Part shown: positions 1 through 8,081 of the stretch, piece after piece
How the letters are laid out: each line of letters starts with the position of its first letter
Numbering within the stretch: position 1 is the stretch's first letter
Assembly (NCBI GenBank): GCA_023460395.1
Contig: JAEWQB010000019.1
Coordinates: forward strand, 62,001 to 126,000
DNA: 64,000 bases
Reading direction: 5' to 3'
DNA from: Pseudomonadota bacterium
GTDB taxonomy: Bacteria > Desulfobacterota > Desulfovibrionia > Desulfovibrionales > Desulfovibrionaceae
Translations under genes and position numbers: made by a program
The notes under the pieces: generated by a model
What the model was told of the DNA's origin: nothing
Databases searched by the model: none
What the model saw: only the letters and a program-made list of their open reading frames with translations

Positions 1-60
1 ATTAATAAAGGCGCGGCGGGTGGGCACCTCAAACCATAGCTCTTTTCTGTATGAGCGCAT
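1..60 (-). CDS. YjbQ/UPF0047-family protein, N-terminal 20 codons only
   Basis: Reading leftward from an ATG at 58-60, the first 20 codons give MRSYRKELWFEVPTRRAFIN, which resembles the start of YjbQ-type proteins (secondary thiamine-phosphate synthase family). A GGAGG ribosome binding site lies 5 bases before the ATG. The rest of the gene is outside the window, so the call rests on the N-terminus alone. A shorter member of the same family sits at 55166-55558. The family's in vivo role is uncertain; some members have weak thiamine phosphate synthase activity. Confidence 0.6.
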   Translation of the reverse strand, partial: MRSYRKELWFEVPTRRAFIN

Positions 61-438
61 ATGAGCCTCCGTTCACTATGAATGGGGACGCTATCATAGC
101 TGCCGGGTGAGGAAAAGGGCGGACCCGCGCCTTTATGACGCGCATGGCGTCTGAATAGCGCACATGCGGAGCGGCTGGCAGGTCTCGCCAGACGGCTGCC
201 GTGCCGTTGTCCTTCGTTCCGCGCGTCCGCCATGTAGCGGCGTCTAAGAGGCCGTAGGCAGATCAGGCGAGGACAGCACGTTCTTCCTTTGCTTCGTAGA
301 AAGCTCGCGGCGCATAGTGGTATGGCAAAAAACAGAGGCAGGGGAGCGTGAGGCACCCCGGCGGCGGAGTGGCGAGCGTCTGGGCAAAAATACCGCAAAG
401 CCGTCGCCCGCGCCGGGGATGCCGTACTATGGGCAGGA
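61..438. other. intergenic region without a gene
   Basis: No reading frame with a ribosome binding site was found between the YjbQ-type start and the chemoreceptor stop. The right half holds nested inverted repeats: 352-363 pairs with 411-423, and an inner 371-375 pairs with 404-408. Leftward from them lies a run of six T on the minus strand. They may serve as the transcription end of the chemoreceptor gene. Confidence 0.5.
352..423 (-). terminator. possible terminator of the chemoreceptor gene (long nested hairpin)
   Basis: The arms GGCACCCCGGCG (352-363) and CGCCGGGGATGCC (411-423) pair along their whole length with one bulged base. They enclose about 47 bases that contain a second, 5-base stem. 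A six-T run occurs on the minus strand about 20 bases beyond the stem. The large loop and distant T-run make this an unusual terminator, so confidence is low. Confidence 0.3.
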
Positions 439-2022
439 TTAGCTGTCTATTCCTTCAATGATGGCTTTGAGGCGCGCGGATTGTTCTGCCAGCCGGTGAA
501 CGCCGTCAGACGCTGTGGCAAGTTCCGTTGCCGCGCCCTGAGAAATCGTTTTCACCTCGTCCACGGCCTGCGTGATGTGGTCACTGGTAGAGGATTGCTC
601 TTCCGCCGCTGTGGCAATGGCCTGTACCTGATCGCTTGTGCCGTTCACCAGCGAGACGATGGCCCGAAGCGCCTCGCCTGAAGCCCCGGAAAGCTCGCGG
701 GACCGCCGTACCGCGGTAGCTGCGGAATCCACGCTCTGCGCGTTGGTCCGCGTGCCGTTCTGAATGGAGTGGATGGCCTCGCCTACCTCGCGGGTTGCCT
801 GCATGGTTTTTTCAGCCAGTTTGCGCACTTCATCGGCCACCACGGCAAATCCGCGTCCGGCGTCTCCCGCGCGTGCCGCTTCAATCGCCGCGTTCAGGGC
901 CAGCAGGTTGGTCTGGTCCGCTATGTCGGAGATAACGTTTAGCACTCTGCCGATATCTTCGGCTTGTTTCCCCAAATCTCCCATGCTGGCGCGGAGCGCT
1001 TCAGACTGGTTTGCCACTTCGTCAATGGCGAGTATGGCCCTTTCGACCACGGCAGTGCCCTCGTTGGCTTTGGCTCGAGTTTCCGCTGCCTGTTCGGCGG
1101 CGGTGGAGGCATTTCTCGCCACTTCATAAACTGCCGCGTTCATCTGTTCCATAGCTATAGCCGTATCTATAGCGCGTTCTGTCTGACGGTCTACTTCCGT
1201 GTTGGTGTGGGCGATCTGCCGGGCTACTTCTTCAGCCAGCCGGGCTACTTCCAGCGATACCTGCTCAGACTCGCGCGCGGCTTGCGAAATGGCCTGATTT
1301 TTTGCCACAATTTCCGCCTCACGGGCGCGGAGTTCCGTCAGGTCTTGGTAGATACAGAGCGCTCCCATGAGTGTACCATTCAGGTCAAACAGCGGCGAGG
1401 CATGGATATACAGGGTGCGTTTGCCGCCTTTGCGACCAGTTAGCTCCACTTCACGCGCGGTAACGGAAAGCTTTTCTAGGCTGTCGCGCAGCACCGTGCG
1501 CCGGGAGGCGTCGCCATAAAAAAAGTGGGCCACGTTTTGCCCGTAGAAATCTTTTGGATTTCCAGAATGTTGCAAAATGGTAAGGAGGGCAGGGTTGGTG
1601 TAGGTGAGCACCTCTTCGGTGTTTACCACCACAAAGGGAGTATCAATCCCTTTCAGCACGCCCTGCGCAAACCCCAGATCGTGTTTGAAACGGGCCACGA
1701 GCGCGTCAAGCTCATTCCGTGTCTGGGCCAGTTCGTCCTTGCCGGCGCAATGCAGGGTCGCAGTGTAGTCTCCGTTCATCAGGCGGGTGGCAGTTTCGCG
1801 TGTTTCCGTTAGCGAGGTGGAAATACGGCGTGCCAAAAGCATGGCGGGAAGGCCTGTTACTACAAAACAGGCGCATACCGCGACCACGCCAACGGGTATG
1901 ACCGCAGGGACAGTATCGGACGGCAGGGTCAGCCACAGCCAGCCAAACCCACAGACCGTCACGGCAAGGGAAGAGATGGGCAACAGCGAAATGAACGCCT
2001 TAAGGGAAAGGCAGTTCGACAT
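439..2022 (-). CDS. methyl-accepting chemotaxis protein with cytoplasmic PAS domain
   Basis: A 527-residue chemoreceptor that signals to CheA/CheW. Two hydrophobic segments (about residues 7-30 and 38-60) are separated by only a short polar turn, so there is almost no periplasmic sensor. A HAMP-like linker follows, then a PAS domain (about 118-240) and the long helical signalling domain. The signalling tip, containing DQTNLLALNAAIEAARAG, lies near residues 362-410. The ATG at 2022 is chosen because AAAGGAG precedes it by a good distance; 32 upstream codons in the same frame lack family-like sequence. Ligand sensing is probably internal (redox, energy state or a cofactor bound by PAS), which is inference. 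It ends in ...IIEGIDS with no NWETF-type tail for CheR/CheB docking. Confidence 0.93.
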   Translation of the reverse strand: MSNCLSLKAFISLLPISSLAVTVCGFGWLWLTLPSDTVPAVIPVGVVAVCACFVVTGLPAMLLARRISTSLTETRETATRLMNGDYTATLHCAGKDELAQTRNELDALVARFKHDLGFAQGVLKGIDTPFVVVNTEEVLTYTNPALLTILQHSGNPKDFYGQNVAHFFYGDASRRTVLRDSLEKLSVTAREVELTGRKGGKRTLYIHASPLFDLNGTLMGALCIYQDLTELRAREAEIVAKNQAISQAARESEQVSLEVARLAEEVARQIAHTNTEVDRQTERAIDTAIAMEQMNAAVYEVARNASTAAEQAAETRAKANEGTAVVERAILAIDEVANQSEALRASMGDLGKQAEDIGRVLNVISDIADQTNLLALNAAIEAARAGDAGRGFAVVADEVRKLAEKTMQATREVGEAIHSIQNGTRTNAQSVDSAATAVRRSRELSGASGEALRAIVSLVNGTSDQVQAIATAAEEQSSTSDHITQAVDEVKTISQGAATELATASDGVHRLAEQSARLKAIIEGIDS

Positions 2023-2784
2023 TCCAGACTCCTTTGCTGCAATCTTTCGTATCCCCCTCTCCTGTGCCAATGGTAAAAGACATGGAATGGCGAAGCGCCG
2101 GACCGGCAGAAACGGCAAGAGGGGCGTAAGCCCGCCGGGAGGCCATCTTCGGGAGACGGCCTTTGCCCGGAGACAACCGGGGCGATAGCCCGATTTCGCA
2201 AGGTGACTAAAGCCGCCATGGCGTGGATTCTTGTCGAGTTGTTCAAGTCAAACGCGCTTCGCCGCGCGATACCCCTACCTACACGTACCGGCATGGGGAG
2301 TAAAGGAAAACGTATGGGGGGTATAGCAAGGTGGATTCAGCCCGCCAATGTCTCCGGGCTGTGGTGTGTTTTTGTGCCGGTCAGGTGCTGGGCGGAGGAA
2401 TTGCATAGAATCTCTAGACAATATTATGAATTGACGGTACGCCATGGGGACTATGCACAATTCCTGCCGGAGGGGAGCGGTAGAGATGTGGTGCGTGGAG
2501 GGGTGACCTACAGAGATGTCGTGCGCGGTACTTCTGGAAAATCCTCAATGAGGATTACGGAACGCGATGCGGCTGGGGAGTTGCATGACAGGGATGTCGG
2601 CTGTTTTGTGCACGGCGGATGGTTTTTCCATCCTCTTCCGCACGGCTGTTGCATGCGGCAGGTGCGCTCCAATTGCACGTTTTCCGAAATGGTGCAGTTC
2701 ATACCCCGCGTCACCAGTGTTCCCGCAACTATTTTCACTGGCGGGCGACGTGGAAGCGGCTGTCATGTGCGGGAGAATGCCCGC
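2023..2784. other. long intergenic region with a cluster of hairpins
   Basis: About 760 bases separate two divergent genes, the chemoreceptor (leftward) and an HD-GYP gene (rightward). No convincing gene is seen; the rightward frame open across the last 580 bases has a composition unlike a protein of known family. Four short stems lie close together at 2122-2133, 2141-2161, 2166-2181 and 2180-2191. On the plus strand two carry GTAA and TTCG tetraloops. An AT-richer stretch around 2395-2435 could hold a promoter, but no box matches well. Confidence 0.45.
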
Positions 2785-3846
2785 ATGACAAAGGCTGTCG
2801 CGCACAACCTTTCTGAAGAAGAACTCGCCCAGTCCTCTCCGGCGTCCGGCGAAGTAGAGATGCTGGATGGCGCAACCTGCGCCGCTTCCTCTCCCGATAC
2901 CTTTTTTGCCATTCCTCCCATCATGCTGCCCCGCAATATGCGCGGCCCGTTCAGTGTGTATCTGTGCCAGAACGGCGAATACATTTTGTATGCCCGTGCA
3001 GGCGAGATGCTGGGCGAACGCCACCGGCATGTGCTAACCGCCACCGGCGTGGATTGCGTGTATGTGGAAGAGGGGCACCGCCTTAAATATCGCCAGCATG
3101 TGACGCAGCATCTGGGAAGCGTGCTGGCAGATGAAAGCATCCCCCTGCCCATGCGGGCGCAGGTGTTTTATGAGGCGTCCTGCGAGGTGGCGGAAGAGGT
3201 GTTTACCCGCAAACTGCCGCCTACCGTGGACCGGGGAACCTTTGACCGGATTTTTGAGTTCGTAACCAAGGGTGTGAGCTTTCTGACTCTGGAGAACTCC
3301 ATTCGGACCATGGCCTCGCTCATCGCGCACGACTACCACACCTTTTCGCATTCCGTGCACGTTTTCATTTATTCACAGATCATTTTGCAGTCCTATGGAT
3401 TTGACGATAGGAGTCTCGTGCAGTTCGGTCTTGGTGCCATGCTGCATGACATAGGCAAAATGTTCATTGACGAATCGGTGCTTAACAAGCCGGGGCCGCT
3501 TACGTGGGAAGAGCGTGAGGTAGTGAATGAGCATCCTGTGCTGGGAGCCGGGGCGTGCACCCGCATGCCGCTTTCGCAAGATGCGTTGCACTGCATCCTT
3601 TTCCATCACGAGAAGCTGGACGGCACGGGTTATCCGTGCGGCCTGAAGGGCGAAGCCATCCCCCTGCCCGTGCGCGCCGTGACCATTGCCGATATTTACG
3701 ACGCCTTATGTTCGCACCGGCCTTATGCCCGCGCACGAAATGCCTTTCAGGTGTTGCGCACCATGAAAGACGAAATGAGCAACGAACTGGATATGGACGT
3801 TTTTTCGCGTTTTGTGCGCGTCCTCAGCGGCGCGCAGGCTGTGTAA
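2785..3846 (+). CDS. HD-GYP domain protein, probable cyclic-di-GMP phosphodiesterase
   Basis: A 353-residue protein. The C-terminal half is an HD-GYP domain: the HD dyad in MLHDIGKMFI is near residue 220, and FHHEKLDGTGYP carries the GYP signature near residue 278. Family members hydrolyse cyclic-di-GMP to pGpG or GMP. The N-terminal 150 residues include a PilZ/DUF3391-like beta region (YLCQNGEYILYARAGE), seen in other HD-GYP proteins. No membrane segment is visible. The ATG at 2785 follows GGGAG by 9 bases. The same frame is open upstream to 2203, but that part looks non-coding. It probably lowers cyclic-di-GMP and favours motility, an inference in keeping with nearby chemotaxis genes. Confidence 0.88.
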   Translation: MTKAVAHNLSEEELAQSSPASGEVEMLDGATCAASSPDTFFAIPPIMLPRNMRGPFSVYLCQNGEYILYARAGEMLGERHRHVLTATGVDCVYVEEGHRLKYRQHVTQHLGSVLADESIPLPMRAQVFYEASCEVAEEVFTRKLPPTVDRGTFDRIFEFVTKGVSFLTLENSIRTMASLIAHDYHTFSHSVHVFIYSQIILQSYGFDDRSLVQFGLGAMLHDIGKMFIDESVLNKPGPLTWEEREVVNEHPVLGAGACTRMPLSQDALHCILFHHEKLDGTGYPCGLKGEAIPLPVRAVTIADIYDALCSHRPYARARNAFQVLRTMKDEMSNELDMDVFSRFVRVLSGAQAV

Positions 3847-3855
3847 CGGGCAGTC

Positions 3856-4335
3856 CTAATCCCGCAAGGTGGCCCGCAGGCGCTGCGGCGTATGCAGCAG
3901 ATCTAGCCCGTCGCGAATGTCCCGGACAGCCACCTGAGCCGCCGTAAGGGCAGCCATGCTCGCTCCTTCTTCCCCAATGATCGCCACAGAAAGGGCCGCC
4001 CGTTGAAGCATTAGGGCATCGTTGCGACCGTTGCCCATGGCGGCACACGTATCCGCCCCCAATTCTTCCAGCATATGCAGTTTGGCGTGTCCTTCCGTGG
4101 CGTGCTGTGCGCTGTCGATGATCATGACCGTTACCGGAAGGTCGCGGAGCATGTATCTCACTGTGCCATGGGTATCGGCAGAAAGCACCACCACCCGCAT
4201 ATCTTTTGCCAATTCGGTGAGCCTTTGGGCTATGCCGTCCAGCAATACGCCGTCCCGCGCGATGGTTCCGTTGTAGTCCAGCACCAGAGTGGCGAGATTG
4301 AGCGTGCGGTTGGCGGAAAGGGCTAGGGACAACAT
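3856..4335 (-). CDS. small HAD-family hydrolase at the end of the pst operon
   Basis: A 159-residue HAD-type protein. The nucleophile motif reads LDYNGTIARDG near residue 20, and the acidic motif GNGRND lies near residue 100. This pattern matches stand-alone proteins related to the phosphorylation domain of P-type ATPases. Its start lies inside the end of pstB (13-base overlap), with GGAGG 8 bases before the ATG, so it is co-translated with the phosphate transporter. A phosphatase acting on a small phosphorylated substrate, made under phosphate limitation, would fit the context; the substrate is unknown. There is no cap domain, so it could equally act on a macromolecule. Confidence 0.8.
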   Translation of the reverse strand: MLSLALSANRTLNLATLVLDYNGTIARDGVLLDGIAQRLTELAKDMRVVVLSADTHGTVRYMLRDLPVTVMIIDSAQHATEGHAKLHMLEELGADTCAAMGNGRNDALMLQRAALSVAIIGEEGASMAALTAAQVAVRDIRDGLDLLHTPQRLRATLRD

Positions 4336-5120
4336 GGGAGTTCCTCCAAAAGTTGTTCAAGGACAGGCACATCGGGAAGGCCATCACATCTGTCCCATTG
4401 GCGGAGAATGCGACCGTCTCCCATAAGCACCAGCCGGTCAGCCAGTCGCAGCGCCTGCCTCAGGCTGTGCGACACCATGAGAATGGGGAACCGGGTCCGC
4501 AGGGTTGCCAGCAGGGTTTCGATGGTGCGGCTGGACACGGAGTCCAGTGAGGCGGTGGGTTCGTCCAAGAGGAGCATGCTGGGGTGCATAGCCAGCACGC
4601 GGGCAAGGCATAGACGTTGCTGTTGCCCGCCGGAAAGTGTTTCCGCGGAGGTGTTCAGACGGGAGGATACCTCGTCCCACAATCCCGTGTCGGCAAGCGC
4701 CTGCCGCAGCCGGTTTTCGCGTTCACCGGGGGGCAGACGCAGCACGTGGCGCAGGGGCAGCTCCATGTTGTGACGGATGGAAACAGGTAGAACGTCAGGC
4801 GTTTGGAACACCATACCCACCCGCGCACGGAGAAGCGCGGGGGCACGGAACGCGCTGCCGTAAATATCCGTCATGTCCTGACCGAGGCGGATATGCAGGG
4901 AACCGTGAGTCCGGCAGCCGGGCATGCATTCATTCAGTCTGTTGAAAGCGCGCAGGAGGGTGGTTTTGCCAGATCCTGACCGTCCGATGATAGCGGTAAT
5001 AGCGTTATCGGGCACGGTGAGTGAAATGTGATGAAGAAGTGTTTTGCTGCCAAAGGCGACGCGCACATCTTCCGCTCTGGCGGCGATACTGGACGAAAAG
5101 GGCGCGCTATCACTCGGCAT
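4323..5120 (-). CDS. pstB: phosphate ABC transporter ATP-binding protein PstB
   Basis: A 265-residue ABC ATPase that energises phosphate import. Walker A (GRSGSGKTT) lies near residue 44, followed by RAFNRLNE, close to the FNRMND stretch typical of PstB. The signature LSGGQQQR lies near 160, Walker B LLLDEPT near 180, and the switch histidine in VSHS follows. The ATG at 5120 is preceded by GGAGAGG. The same frame continues upstream as a non-homologous translation of pstA, so the longer version is rejected. It overlaps the pstA stop by 11 bases and the HAD gene by 13. The N-terminal extension before the first beta strand is slightly longer than in E. coli PstB. Confidence 0.9.
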   Translation of the reverse strand: MPSDSAPFSSSIAARAEDVRVAFGSKTLLHHISLTVPDNAITAIIGRSGSGKTTLLRAFNRLNECMPGCRTHGSLHIRLGQDMTDIYGSAFRAPALLRARVGMVFQTPDVLPVSIRHNMELPLRHVLRLPPGERENRLRQALADTGLWDEVSSRLNTSAETLSGGQQQRLCLARVLAMHPSMLLLDEPTASLDSVSSRTIETLLATLRTRFPILMVSHSLRQALRLADRLVLMGDGRILRQWDRCDGLPDVPVLEQLLEELPCCP

Positions 5121-6123
5121 GGGACGTTCCTCTCCAGCGTTGTTCCAATGTTTTTTGCAAAAAAGAAGCACCGGCCAGCAGGGAGAGAGAAAGTGCCAGC
5201 AACACAAGTGTGGCGGCGAAGCCCTGTTGCAGTTCCATCGCGTCCCGATATTGGGACGACCTATAGAAAATGGTGAAGGGCAGTGCCTCAAATCGAGCAC
5301 CCAACCCTGCGGGGAGTCCTGCGCTTGCCACGGCACCTGTGAGCATGATGACAGCGGTGTCTTCAGCGGCGCGTCCCGCCGCCAGTAGCATTCCGCCCAG
5401 CATGCCGCGTGCGGCGGCAGGGAGCAAAATGTGGCGCAGGGTGCCCCACGTGCCCAATCCCATGGCGGCACCCGCCAGCCAGAGCCGGTCCGGCAGTGCC
5501 TCCAGTGCTCCGCGAGTGGTTGAAACCAGCACCGGCAGCACCAGTAGGGCAAGGCAGCAGGAGGCCAGCAAGAGGGATGGTCCCGTGTGCGGGGAAACCA
5601 CCCGGCGCAGCATAAGCAGCAGGGTGAAGCCGAACAGCCCCATGACAATAGAGGGAATGCCCGCCAGCAGGTCAACGCAGAGGCCCAACACGGCTTTGAT
5701 GCGGGGAGGCGCGTAGACGACGAGGTATATCCCACATCCAACGCCCGGACCCAACGCCAGCAACATGGTCAATCCCAGCAGGGAGAGCGTGCCTACGCAG
5801 GCAGGCCAAATTCCATCCCACACGGGTATTTGGCCTAGCAGGGCGGCTAACGGCGGTACGTCGCCAAAAAACAAGCGCATGTTGACGCCTCCGCCCCCCC
5901 GGATGCTCAGGAAGAGCACTAAAAACCCCACCACCAGCGGCACGCCGAGCCCCGCCAGCCACACCATTCCGCGCAGGAGAATCTCCGCACAGGAGACGTT
6001 GGCTGGCAGACTGTTGGTGCCAGAGCCTTCACCGGGCATGTCTGTTCGCACCGTGTGGGAAGGGTTTCTGCCGGAGGCCTTCGCTGACTGATCCGGGGTT
6101 TGGGGCGCTACGCGGGAATTCAT
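5110..6123 (-). CDS. pstA: phosphate ABC transporter permease PstA
   Basis: A 337-residue inner-membrane permease, second half of the phosphate channel. About 50 polar residues are followed by six hydrophobic segments and a permease loop (LRHILLPAAARGMLGGMLLA) that contacts PstB. The start at 6123 overlaps the pstC stop in an ATGA arrangement, indicating translational coupling. A run of three glycines after FLSIR is encoded by a stretch of seven C on the plus strand near 5894-5900. Together with pstC, pstB and pstS it forms the high-affinity phosphate uptake system. Confidence 0.9.
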   Translation of the reverse strand: MNSRVAPQTPDQSAKASGRNPSHTVRTDMPGEGSGTNSLPANVSCAEILLRGMVWLAGLGVPLVVGFLVLFLSIRGGGGVNMRLFFGDVPPLAALLGQIPVWDGIWPACVGTLSLLGLTMLLALGPGVGCGIYLVVYAPPRIKAVLGLCVDLLAGIPSIVMGLFGFTLLLMLRRVVSPHTGPSLLLASCCLALLVLPVLVSTTRGALEALPDRLWLAGAAMGLGTWGTLRHILLPAAARGMLGGMLLAAGRAAEDTAVIMLTGAVASAGLPAGLGARFEALPFTIFYRSSQYRDAMELQQGFAATLVLLALSLSLLAGASFLQKTLEQRWRGTSHAE

Positions 6124-7007
6124 GCGTTGGCCTTTTGTCTCACGTACAGGCGCAGAATCAACTGCCCGATACCATTGACAAGCAGCAACAGGCATCCTGC
6201 CACAAAGACGGAACTGTAGGCCGCGCTGTTGCTATCCGTGGCAATGACCAAACCGATATGCGCTGTCAGCGTGCGCACGCTGTCAGAGAGAGCACCCGGC
6301 CACTGGGGCGCGTTTCCCGCCAGCATCAGAGGGATGAGCGCGTCGCCCACGGCCCGCCCGAACCCCAGTGCGGCTGCGGCGACAAGGTTTTTGCGGCAGG
6401 CGGGCAGCACAAGATGTGTCAGCGTTTGCGGGGGCCGGAATCCCAGTGCGGCCCCTGTAACGCGCATGCGGCGTTCTGTGGTGGCAATGCCTGCATCCAT
6501 GACGAAAACCATGGTGGGTAACGTGGAAAGGGTGAGCACAAGAGACGCCGTGGCCCAGCACAGACCGGAGCCAAATCCCAGCGCTTCCCGCATGAGGGGA
6601 ACCAAAAGGAACATGGCGGCAAATCCGTAAACCACAGTGGGAAAGGCCGTCATGCCTTTCAGAAGAATGAGCAACGCACGCGCCGCAGGACGTGGAGCCA
6701 TTCCTCGTATGCCGCAGCAAAGCCCCAGCGCCAGAGGCCAGCCCAGCAGGAGTGCGCTGGCGGACACACAGACGGAGGCCGCCAGCATGGGAAGAATGCC
6801 AAACTGCCCCCGGTAGGGGTTCCATTCACCGCCCAAAATAGCGGAACCCTGCCCGCCAGTGAAGACAGGGAAGGCGAAGAGAAAAAGGAAGCCGAAGATG
6901 GCTGCCACCGCCACCGCCACAAGTATCGCGCAAAGGCCCAAAAGCCTTTGCGCGGTTTGTTCATGACGAGGCCCGATGCGGTTAGCGAGCGAGGGGAATG
7001 TAGCCAC
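6120..7007 (-). CDS. pstC: phosphate ABC transporter permease PstC
   Basis: A 295-residue permease with about six membrane segments, starting with a hydrophobic helix near residues 24-48 (LCAILVAVAVAAIFGFLFLF). The cytoplasmic loop LVLPACRKNLVAAAALGFGRAVGDA matches the EAA motif of PstC-type permeases. The likely start is a GTG at 7007, inside the end of pstS (26-base overlap). No strong ribosome binding site precedes it, so translation may depend on coupling to pstS. The next in-frame ATG would remove two membrane segments. Confidence 0.88.
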   Translation of the reverse strand: MATFPSLANRIGPRHEQTAQRLLGLCAILVAVAVAAIFGFLFLFAFPVFTGGQGSAILGGEWNPYRGQFGILPMLAASVCVSASALLLGWPLALGLCCGIRGMAPRPAARALLILLKGMTAFPTVVYGFAAMFLLVPLMREALGFGSGLCWATASLVLTLSTLPTMVFVMDAGIATTERRMRVTGAALGFRPPQTLTHLVLPACRKNLVAAAALGFGRAVGDALIPLMLAGNAPQWPGALSDSVRTLTAHIGLVIATDSNSAAYSSVFVAGCLLLLVNGIGQLILRLYVRQKANA

Positions 7008-7815
7008 TTGCGCGAATTATTTCGGCCCCTTCAGGGGTATAGAGGTAGTCGATGAAGTCCTTCACCAAACCTACAGGCTCACCTTTTGTGTTCATGTACA
7101 GTTTTCGGGTGATGGTATACGCGCCGTTTGCCGCGTTTTCCTGTGTGGGCACCATGCCTTCCAGCACAGGTGCCTTCACGGACGCGTCAATGTGTCCGAT
7201 GCCCACATACCCAATAGCGCCGGGATCTTGCTGAACGGCGGTTTTCATGGCGCCGTTGGAAGGAACAACATTGGCGGAGGGCGCTATGTCCCCTTTATTG
7301 AGTAGCTTTTTGTAAAAGACTTCGCGGGTTCCGCTCGCTTCATCCCGTGTGTAAAGGGTAATGGCGCGGTCGCTGCCGCCCAGTTCTTTCCAGTTGGTGA
7401 TGCGACCTGCGAAGATATCGCGCACCTGCTCAAAACGTAATTCGTTCACGTTGTTGGCGGTGTTGAGGACAACGGCAACCCCGTCAATGGCAAAGGGAAA
7501 GCTCACCAGACCATACGTATTCACCTCAGCTTGCGTAAGGGCGCGGCCCGTGTTGCCTATTTGCACCAGCCCTTCCCCCACCTGCTGCACGCCCACTCCA
7601 GAACCGCCTGCGGCGATGCTGATACGGATGTCAGTATTGCGCGTCATGATGCGTTTCGCCGCTTCTTTCATGACCGGAATATGCGCGGTGCCGCCAGCAA
7701 TATCAATGGAGCCTTGTTTGCCGGAAAAGACGTCCAGTGGCTCTGCCCATGCCAGTGGCGCGGCGAGAGCGATACTTACACATACGAGCAGCAGAATGCG
7801 AAATTTTTGAAACAT
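6982..7815 (-). CDS. pstS: periplasmic phosphate-binding protein PstS
   Basis: A 277-residue secreted protein with an N-terminal signal peptide (hydrophobic residues 6-20, cleavage likely after AWA). GGTAHIPVMKE, GGSGVGVQQVGEG and DEASGTREVF are the phosphate-contacting segments of PstS. AGGAG lies 6 bases before the ATG at 7815. It is the first gene of the pst operon. The 266 bases to the divergent PAS gene contain an AT-rich block at 7918-7970, the likely promoter region; I could not identify a convincing Pho box. No phoU, phoB or phoR lies in the window. Confidence 0.92.
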   Translation of the reverse strand: MFQKFRILLLVCVSIALAAPLAWAEPLDVFSGKQGSIDIAGGTAHIPVMKEAAKRIMTRNTDIRISIAAGGSGVGVQQVGEGLVQIGNTGRALTQAEVNTYGLVSFPFAIDGVAVVLNTANNVNELRFEQVRDIFAGRITNWKELGGSDRAITLYTRDEASGTREVFYKKLLNKGDIAPSANVVPSNGAMKTAVQQDPGAIGYVGIGHIDASVKAPVLEGMVPTQENAANGAYTITRKLYMNTKGEPVGLVKDFIDYLYTPEGAEIIRASGYIPLAR

Positions 7816-8081
7816 GCCGTTCTCCTAAGGCTACACGGTGACACGCCGCGAAACAGGCGCACGCAAGGATGATTCCCACGGTGGGACCATAGGCGGGCAA
7901 TGTGGACTGGGCAAATAGATAGTGCTGATTAATATGATGGTAACTAATTTAAAAAATCTATAGTACCGCCGTGTTGCAGGAATGCCGGGCCGCGTGTGCA
8001 CGGATAATGCGCTGGTCACCGCTTTCGCTTTCTGATAGCGGCAGGAAAGGGCGCAATGGTGGCCCGCAGAGGAGCATCTTC

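Noticed and set aside
382..403. GGGCAAA...GCAAAGCC resembles pieces of a cyclic-di-GMP (GEMM) riboswitch
   Set aside because: The tetraloop hairpin expected between the two pieces is missing and the downstream half does not match; it also lies after, not before, a gene.
2203..2784. Extension of the HD-GYP protein by nearly 200 residues to an earlier ATG
   Set aside because: The extra sequence lacks domain-like content, and the ATG at 2785 has a good ribosome binding site.
4323..5741. A single 472-codon frame that would merge pstB with sequence inside pstA
   Set aside because: The upstream part is an out-of-frame reading of pstA; a proper ATG with ribosome binding site for pstB lies at 5120.
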